Part shown: piece after piece, positions 59,001 to 64,000 of the stretch
Layout of the letters: each line of letters begins with the position of its first letter
Numbering within the stretch: position 1 is the stretch's first letter
NCBI GenBank assembly: GCA_905221605.1
Contig: CAJNDS010000569.1
Coordinates: 1-64,000 of the forward strand
Source of the DNA: Symbiodinium natans
Lineage: Eukaryota; Sar; Dinophyceae; Suessiales; Symbiodiniaceae
Direction: 5' to 3'
DNA: 64,000 nt
Notes under the pieces: generated by a model
Told to the model about the DNA's origin: nothing
Database searches by the model: none
The model's input: only the letters and a program-made list of their open reading frames with translations
Program-made: the position numbers and the translations under genes

Positions 59001-62000
59001 GCCCGCGTTGCGATCTATCCGAGATCTCCACCACATAGTTCCAGGATCCACGCTTATTGTGGACATCGGTGTGTGGGGGAATGGCATTGCCCATGAACAC
59101 TCCCAGTGTCGCCCAAGTGACTGAGCCTTCTGGTAGGTGACTGGTAGCCTTTTTGAGGTATTCGTTGAGGTACATCACGACTGCTTCTTTGTTTCGGGTC
59201 TGGACCGTAATACCTCTATTCCCACCCTGGCAGTAAGCCCCAAAGGCCTGAAAGCATCCTTCTCCCCTTCGCGTTCTCACCTTTGCCGCCACCACTAATT
59301 TCTCCAACAGCTCCAAGCGTCCTTCTTTCGAGAAGTCCTCCATGTTCAAAAGATGTTGGGCAAGGGCCTTAACTTCAGCCAGTGTTTCTCGGCTTCTACC
59401 CTGCGCACGCATCACCCGGACTGACGGGGTTGACGGCCCAACTGGTGATGTAGAAGGTGAGGATTTTGCTCGTAGCCGTCGGCGCCGCCCATCACGAGGA
59501 GCAGCTCCAGTGGGTGCGTCTCTTGCATGAGGTCTCGCATCCGCTGGCCTTGTCTTTGACCGAAGTCTCAACGCTGGTTCGACAATCAGAGGAGAGACAA
59601 CATCCTTCAACGGAGGTGGTTCCACTGGTGTTCTCACATGGACGGTTTGCACATATCCACCCCCATCTTTTAGAATGCAGTGGCCTCCACGGACATCCAT
59701 CGAAGGTCCCAAATACTTCCCACGTGTCCACTTTGGTCCCAGATCTTCAACCGCTCCCGTCTTATAGCGCTTGGTTTTGATGTAGCAGGGGGAGCCAAAG
59801 GGTGCCAACATAGGACTCGGCAGGCCCATCCTGTCACATCTTTGCATTGAAGCCGCCGCGTGAAGCGCCAAAGGCCAGGCTGCCTTATGCACTGCCCCAG
59901 AGTCCAGCAAGATCCGAATACGCTTCTTCAGGTACTTCACGCCTGCTTCAGCAACACCATTGGAGGCTGGGTTATCGCCTTCGGTGGTCGTAGGCAACAT
60001 CCCCTTTTTCAGAATCCAATTTCTAACCATCTTGCTCCGAAGTTCACCCGCCCTATCACCATGGACTCTATGCATAGGGAAACCAAGGGCCTTCACGTCC
60101 ACATAGATCCTCTGCAATGCTGGCAGGACGCTGGCGGCCTTCTTGTTCCTCATCGGCACTGCGAAGTACGCTGTCTCCAGGGCAACGGGCGTCGTGAAAC
60201 CTTCCATCATCTTCTTCCAGGCCTTCTTCTCCTCCTCCTCTGATGGCATACCCTCTTCCGGCATCTCATCCTTTCCTGGTTCCACACCTGCACCAAACGG
60301 GTCTGCATCCCCCGGTTGCTCCTCCCCTTCTGAGAACTCCTCATCCTCAGCACTGGGCAAAGGAAAACCAGCTTCAGGACTTACTCCCTCCAAGCGTGGG
60401 AATCTGTATGCCCCAATCAGGAAGTACCTCAGGCTTTTCGAATCCGGAGTGACGCCCGGGTATTTCAGTGGTCCAGCAACGTCAATGCTCAGTGTATAGG
60501 CCATTGGATGAAGGGTTGACCTATGCTGCCTTCCCGTGGCTGCGTTTCTCACGCAAACAGCACAGTTGCGCTCAAACGGCTGGTGGTGGTTGAGGACATG
60601 AGTCCTCCAAGCCGCCTCACTGGCCAGCTTGGCCAGCCTTGCTCTCGTAGGGCCTTGAAGACCACACCACCTGATCACGTAGTTGGCAATGTCAGATGTA
60701 GCCATCGAGCCTCCCTCAATGCCCACCTCCTCAGCAAACTTCCTGTAAGCCCCATCGGCAGCCCAGGTGGCCCCAATCTTCATGGATGCCGGTCTCTCTA
60801 AGACCAAAGCCGTCTCGATGCGACCCCCGCTGATCTTTCTGCGGAATCTCGCCAGTGTTGCCAACAAGTTCAGGTAATGCACTTTGGCCCTAAATGGTTC
60901 ATCATCACGATGTTGCACTTCGTTGAGGGTTACATCCTGCAGCACCATAGCCGAGATCTTACCCTCCAACGCAGCCCAAAGTAGCACCTTCCAAAGCTCC
61001 TCCTCTGGAATCTGACCCCTCAACCTGTCAAGGTCCAAAACGACAGCATCATGCATGCCATCCAGGGCCCAAATTGGATCTCGTCCACGCTCTAGTCGAT
61101 TCCAACGAACCACCCAGGTTGAGGACCGGCAGAGGCGCTTTCGACGCCTACGATTGACCGGCAAAGTCTTGAGGCGTTCCCACGGTTCCATGTTGCCGAA
61201 GTCGTGAAGTCGGACCATCTCCTCCTCGTCTAAAGACTTCAGGAACACCGCCTTATTGACCACCTCCTTCACATACTTAACCTCCTGGGTCTCCACATAT
61301 CGTTGCAACGCCGTCCACCAGCTCACAGACACATCATGCAAGTGACGAGCAGAGGCCTCGGTCGTGTCCCTTAGCTGATTCTCCAGTTCCTCAATCAGCT
61401 TGAGACCCTTCTCTTCCTCAATCTCCGGGCACCCATTTCTCAGATGTAGCTTCTCTTTCTTTCCGTCAGGGCAAACCAACCAACATCCCTCCGGCGTCCA
61501 CGAAAGTGCATAACCCAGCGTGCTGATGACCTTGCCTAGGGGAACAATCGTCTGCAAACCTGGCGTCTCCGAATCGACCAGCAGGGTGCCCGCCTCAGAT
61601 TGCTGCATCCTTGCCTTGCCCTCTCCAGCTAAGGTCACGTCCACGTTCTTTGTGGTCGATCTTTCCCACTCCGAAGCGCCGCGAAGAGCATGCGTGGCTC
61701 CGGAATCAAGCAAGGCCTTCCGGACTTCCATGTCATCCTTCGCCCCATCCAGTCGAAGAACTTGCAATCGGCGTATCTCGTCCAGGGCCTTCGCCATCAA
61801 ACTTTTCATCTCGGTCGCTTCCTGGGCCTCAAAGGTGATGGCTTTCATAGGTCTCTGTCCGCCTGCTGGCTTCACAGACCCATCTGAGCCCATGGCTGAA
61901 GTTGCCGTAGGAGAAGTCGGCGTTAGATCATGCCCAGCATCACCCCCAGCTTCCCTCTCCTTTCGCTTCGCTCCAGGTACCATACAATCTTTGGCTCGGT

Positions 62001-64000
62001 GGGTCGTGGCTCCACATGCCAGACACTTCGACTTCTTCTCCTCCTTCGTGAGGCCGGCCATCGAATGCTTGTAGCGGCACTTATTCCCTCGACTGCAGCC
62101 TTTGTCCTTCAGAAAGAACCTGCATACATCTGTGGTAGTAGATGACGACGGTGTCTTTGGCGTTTGATCCGAACCACCATGAGCACTTGAAGCCGCCACC
62201 AATCCCTTGACCACAGGCAGCGTCGTAGTGGATGAAGAAGGCTCTCTCGCTGTGGTCCTAGCATGGGTCTCCAGCTCAGCCAAAAGGTGCTGGTGATACT
62301 GCAGCACCGTTGACGGTTGTGGGTTATTGTCGACTTGCAATGACGCTCTCACCAGAGACACCCTGAAGGCCAGCTCACTGTCTGATCGTATCACCCGCTG
62401 CGTCAAGTTGTCGAGGCCCTTCATCAGGATGGATGCGTCGGGCTCCACGATGCCCAACGTTCTTGCTCTCTTCAACCACAACAACCATCTACGAAGCCCT
62501 TGAGCCGCCTGAGAGGAAGTCGTACTTTCTCCTGGCGATTCCAAGTTCTTGAGGATCAAGGATTTTTCCTGCTTGTTGCCCGGCTGGTACACCGTGAGAA
62601 TCCTACATACCACACCCATTGCCGTCATGTCGCCATGAGTGATGATGTCCCGCCTCAAGGAATCTGGAATCGCCGAAAGCAGCATGGCCACCGCCCTCCT
62701 TTCTACTCTCGACCACTCCGGCTTCTGCAGCTGTCCTTCCGCTACTGGTTTCAACTGCAATCTCTGCAATGGGCTTGCCGACGCATACTCCTGGTACCAC
62801 ACCGAAGACTGGCGCAATGTCTCACCCCACCACAGTCCCGACGTGTCAGAGATGTCCTCAAGGATTGGACCGATATGGGTCATCCAATGCACCATATCGA
62901 TGGCTGCCGTCTCTGGATCATACTCCGGAAGTTTTGGAAGCTCCTGCGCCCCCGGCTTAACGGCTTCAGGCTGACCAGTTTTCGTAGGGCTTTGGGTCTT
63001 CTTCAACAACTCCTCAATCCCTCGTGCCATGGAGAGTAGCACCCGATCTGTAGTGGTCATAGTCGGTGCCGCACCTTCACCTCCAGCATGTTCAGGACCT
63101 GTCGCATTGCGTGGGGGAGATTGTGTTCTTCCCAAACCTAGGAGATCACGAAGAGAACGTCCAAGCTGCGACTCATTAGCCAGACCAGTGTTTGCCCTGT
63201 GTTGATCACTATCATTATGAGGACCAGGTAGTGCGTGTGATTGCTCCGGTAGTCCACGAGATTGAACTTGCCCTAGGCGTACTGATTGGCTACCCACACC
63301 CCCTTGACCCAACGATCCCATAACCGCTTGCCCAGGTAGTGCGTGTGATTGCTCAGGTAGCCCATGAGATTGAACTTGCCCTAGGCGTACTGACTGGCTA
63401 CCCACACCCCCTTGACCCAACGATCCCATAACCGCTTGTCCAGGTAGTGCGCGTGATTGCTCTGGTAGTCCATGAGATTGAACTTCCAGTCTCGAATTGT
63501 CCCGGGCCTCTTGACCCAAGATTCCAAGCGGATTTCCTTCGATCCGTATCGAATCCCCCATCATTGCGCCCGAACCAGTGGCCACCAAACGTCCACCCGC
63601 TCCAGCATGCACATGACTTGTCGGGTTAAGTCCAACTGGACCATGACCTGGGATGGGTAAAGCCGTCCATCCCGCATCTCGGCCTTCATTTCTCTCAATA
63701 CCCGCATGCCCATCAAGACCTCCATCATCTTGCCCAGTCATGGAAAAAACTGGTACCCCATCTGGAATGCCCTCCAATTCTCCACCCGTCTTACGAAGTC
63801 GCTCCCTCTCCAACTGCTGTCTCATGCTCTGAGCCTGCGCCAAAGCACTCTCAGCTCTCAACCTTTCCTCCTGCAGTTGTCCCAGCACCCCACTCAGTTG
63901 GCGTCGGACTTCAGCTTGGACATCTTCCCGATGCACGGAATCCGAGGTGCCTTCAGAGGTTGTATAGGGCTGTGGGTTGGCACCTGGAGGAGGTCCTTGT
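56041..64000 (-). CDS. Ty1/copia Gag-Pol with TET/JBP-like domain (copia-2), partial at the window edge
   Basis: The frame is open from the right edge of the window to a stop at 56041. Numbering starts at the GTG at 63936. Gag has 36-residue tandem repeats, then a CCCH finger (CX8CX5CX3H, near 62100) and a CCHC knuckle (near 62010). The protease DSGA has Asp744. Integrase has HHQPFERNCAVC, SIDVAGP, HGDRAGEL and NGVAEAGVKY. A dioxygenase-like domain follows, with PHTDVHN (His1622, Asp1624) and KKFHGFLPN (His1696), then an Asp/Glu-rich stretch (about 58540-58740). RT has IDVTGAF and YVDD (2116-2119); RNase H has FSDSSFA and STAECELVAS. The C-terminus adds a membrane segment (FYILMMMACITMLVAWEVL) and a Cys/His cluster (HITRDCWGL...CACC). 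No stop interrupts the frame, so the copy looks recent. Confidence 0.88.
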   Translation of the reverse strand, partial: QGPPPGANPQPYTTSEGTSDSVHREDVQAEVRRQLSGVLGQLQEERLRAESALAQAQSMRQQLERERLRKTGGELEGIPDGVPVFSMTGQDDGGLDGHAGIERNEGRDAGWTALPIPGHGPVGLNPTSHVHAGAGGRLVATGSGAMMGDSIRIEGNPLGILGQEARDNSRLEVQSHGLPEQSRALPGQAVMGSLGQGGVGSQSVRLGQVQSHGLPEQSHALPGQAVMGSLGQGGVGSQSVRLGQVQSRGLPEQSHALPGPHNDSDQHRANTGLANESQLGRSLRDLLGLGRTQSPPRNATGPEHAGGEGAAPTMTTTDRVLLSMARGIEELLKKTQSPTKTGQPEAVKPGAQELPKLPEYDPETAAIDMVHWMTHIGPILEDISDTSGLWWGETLRQSSVWYQEYASASPLQRLQLKPVAEGQLQKPEWSRVERRAVAMLLSAIPDSLRRDIITHGDMTAMGVVCRILTVYQPGNKQEKSLILKNLESPGESTTSSQAAQGLRRWLLWLKRARTLGIVEPDASILMKGLDNLTQRVIRSDSELAFRVSLVRASLQVDNNPQPSTVLQYHQHLLAELETHARTTAREPSSSTTTLPVVKGLVAASSAHGGSDQTPKTPSSSTTTDVCRFFLKDKGCSRGNKCRYKHSMAGLTKEEKKSKCLACGATTHRAKDCMVPGAKRKEREAGGDAGHDLTPTSPTATSAMGSDGSVKPAGGQRPMKAITFEAQEATEMKSLMAKALDEIRRLQVLRLDGAKDDMEVRKALLDSGATHALRGASEWERSTTKNVDVTLAGEGKARMQQSEAGTLLVDSETPGLQTIVPLGKVISTLGYALSWTPEGCWLVCPDGKKEKLHLRNGCPEIEEEKGLKLIEELENQLRDTTEASARHLHDVSVSWWTALQRYVETQEVKYVKEVVNKAVFLKSLDEEEMVRLHDFGNMEPWERLKTLPVNRRRRKRLCRSSTWVVRWNRLERGRDPIWALDGMHDAVVLDLDRLRGQIPEEELWKVLLWAALEGKISAMVLQDVTLNEVQHRDDEPFRAKVHYLNLLATLARFRRKISGGRIETALVLERPASMKIGATWAADGAYRKFAEEVGIEGGSMATSDIANYVIRWCGLQGPTRARLAKLASEAAWRTHVLNHHQPFERNCAVCVRNAATGRQHRSTLHPMAYTLSIDVAGPLKYPGVTPDSKSLRYFLIGAYRFPRLEGVSPEAGFPLPSAEDEEFSEGEEQPGDADPFGAGVEPGKDEMPEEGMPSEEEEKKAWKKMMEGFTTPVALETAYFAVPMRNKKAASVLPALQRIYVDVKALGFPMHRVHGDRAGELRSKMVRNWILKKGMLPTTTEGDNPASNGVAEAGVKYLKKRIRILLDSGAVHKAAWPLALHAAASMQRCDRMGLPSPMLAPFGSPCYIKTKRYKTGAVEDLGPKWTRGKYLGPSMDVRGGHCILKDGGGYVQTVHVRTPVEPPPLKDVVSPLIVEPALRLRSKTRPADARPHARDAPTGAAPRDGRRRRLRAKSSPSTSPVGPSTPSVRVMRAQGRSRETLAEVKALAQHLLNMEDFSKEGRLELLEKLVVAAKVRTRRGEGCFQAFGAYCQGGNRGITVQTRNKEAVVMYLNEYLKKATSHLPEGSVTWATLGVFMGNAIPPHTDVHNKRGSWNYVVEISDRSQRGLWVSGDDDSNPARGEAVRGDMPQVLPDGSQGVGRFYDIRHRATGFNPKKFHGFLPNSANDWLLVGYTPSGFEKLTEGELNKLVELGFPIETEDPIEEEEENDDEDPDDEDDDSDNEEERIPDDPDPDQYNEVSDEEYTDRDDEEPEDNTEPMDAEFVGKWEIHVDEPTGVRKVQMLEGPSAEDLSMAQRKCRNLTLEAVDEKLAMEDLEKLQGYLHEKGVENPRVMKAEPEFTKGMEELLESMRTPVDVVYNVDPAEAKAHLDFWKDPILEEFGVVKKGFDRTTMGELLKRFKMDDMLVVPAKVVYTIKPPKKGSQALYRRKARIVACGNMIDEQLLDCFASGAAGETLRCVLVESGRRKWYIGAIDVTGAFLLTPMPTEEGEKVVVVTPPHVLVLLGVVNKQERWKLTRALYGLRQSPRLWAQYRDSVLKDFVVNMDGRKVVLKQGDIEPNLWSVHYAGENRVIGAILIYVDDILICGDRRLVETLGERFKAEWEVSELELCDEGRVVRFLGCEIQRTETGCYFINQEAYIAELLRAYEVPKTQMGLVPCPREWMAMDEEEENPAESSKSPGAIREAQKITGELLWISQRSRPDLAFHLSIMASHVLKNPEKVIQIGSRILGFLQRTKARGLLLVPGGVTLQAFSDSSFAPTGRRSHTGTLVCLYNCPVAWRSGRQSFVTLSTAECELVASIDSIVLARAVMAVIRQLDIQVNVLELQIDNMAAVGLSSDGAGSWRTRHLKVRASYLREQAKFGFLKVCHCRGQFQKADLLTKPLPKDRHEELCRLWGLQGLLATELKAKILRILLMCGWVCGSKAENPQASLQLDGSIEFYILMMMACITMLVAWEVLRWAYGKTMRWFDRRWDPRRSRRLERLRNMVEDELAEQLNDRLRTPATRPIMVDAQVQCSMGMTRLMSAEPARIEIREVEREVPTWHPGPFYVTNGGDHVHITRDCWGLRNASQIQIRTFCACCRNGGRQLYATRTI
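63215..63490 (-). repeat. 108-bp coding tandem repeat in copia-2 Gag
   Basis: Two full units and a partial third, each encoding 36 residues with the core GLPEQSHALPGQAVMGSLGQ. The length is a multiple of three, so the frame is kept. Units are nearly identical, which suggests recent slippage or unequal exchange. Confidence 0.92.

Noticed and set aside
63215-63490. CRISPR array
   Set aside because: The regular repeats are coding, 108 bp long, without distinct spacers, and lie inside a retrotransposon Gag.

Overview
The window looks like nuclear DNA of a dinoflagellate, most likely Symbiodiniaceae-like. The evidence is: TTTAGGG-type telomeric repeats, a split gene with GC-AG introns and AG|G exon junctions, tandem near-identical gene copies, and a very high load of retroelements with accessory enzyme domains. 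Nothing looks bacterial: there are no operons or ribosome binding sites. No database search was possible, so family names rest on motifs read by eye.

Layout. 0-3.1 kb: a microsatellite, then a broken minus-strand GT92-like glycosyltransferase copy. 3.1-8.4 kb: gene-poor DNA with two exactly 600-bp direct repeats differing at one seen base and a near-perfect 47-bp palindrome. 8.4-17.5 kb: a Ty1/copia element (copia-1) with a C-terminal methyltransferase-like domain and a foreign-looking segment carrying a second 569-aa ORF in another frame. 17.6-26 kb: a LINE with a zinc-ribbon/coiled-coil ORF1, an endonuclease-RT-RNase H ORF2 broken by two frameshifts, and a third ORF with protein-kinase-like motifs. 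26-31.5 kb: AT-richer intergenic DNA with diverged repeats, ATGACTC microsatellites and an AT-rich island holding protein-like debris. 31.55-41.13 kb: a complete tyrosine-recombinase retrotransposon with split direct repeats (A1...B1-A2-B2).

41.1-42.2 kb: an AT-rich cluster of eight hairpins, three sharing the same loop motif on unrelated stems. 42.7-43.4 kb: an RT fragment. 44.8-45.9 kb: a multi-exon SAM-dependent methyltransferase of the leucine carboxyl methyltransferase/TIGR00027 type. 47.9-53.8 kb: two tandem GT92-like genes whose last 1.74 kb is almost identical. 55.5-55.8 kb: interstitial telomeric repeats. 55.76-64 kb: a minus-strand copia element (copia-2) with a recognisable 3' LTR, inserted at the telomeric repeats and running off the right edge.

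The most notable signal is a shared accessory domain in two unrelated retrotransposons. The tyrosine-recombinase element and copia-2 both carry a roughly 170-residue domain with an HxD...H iron-binding pattern resembling TET/JBP dioxygenases. In the tyrosine-recombinase element it is followed directly by a C5-methyltransferase-like domain. Dinoflagellate DNA is rich in 5-hydroxymethyluracil and 5-methylcytosine, so these elements may carry their own DNA-base modification enzymes. That function is an inference.
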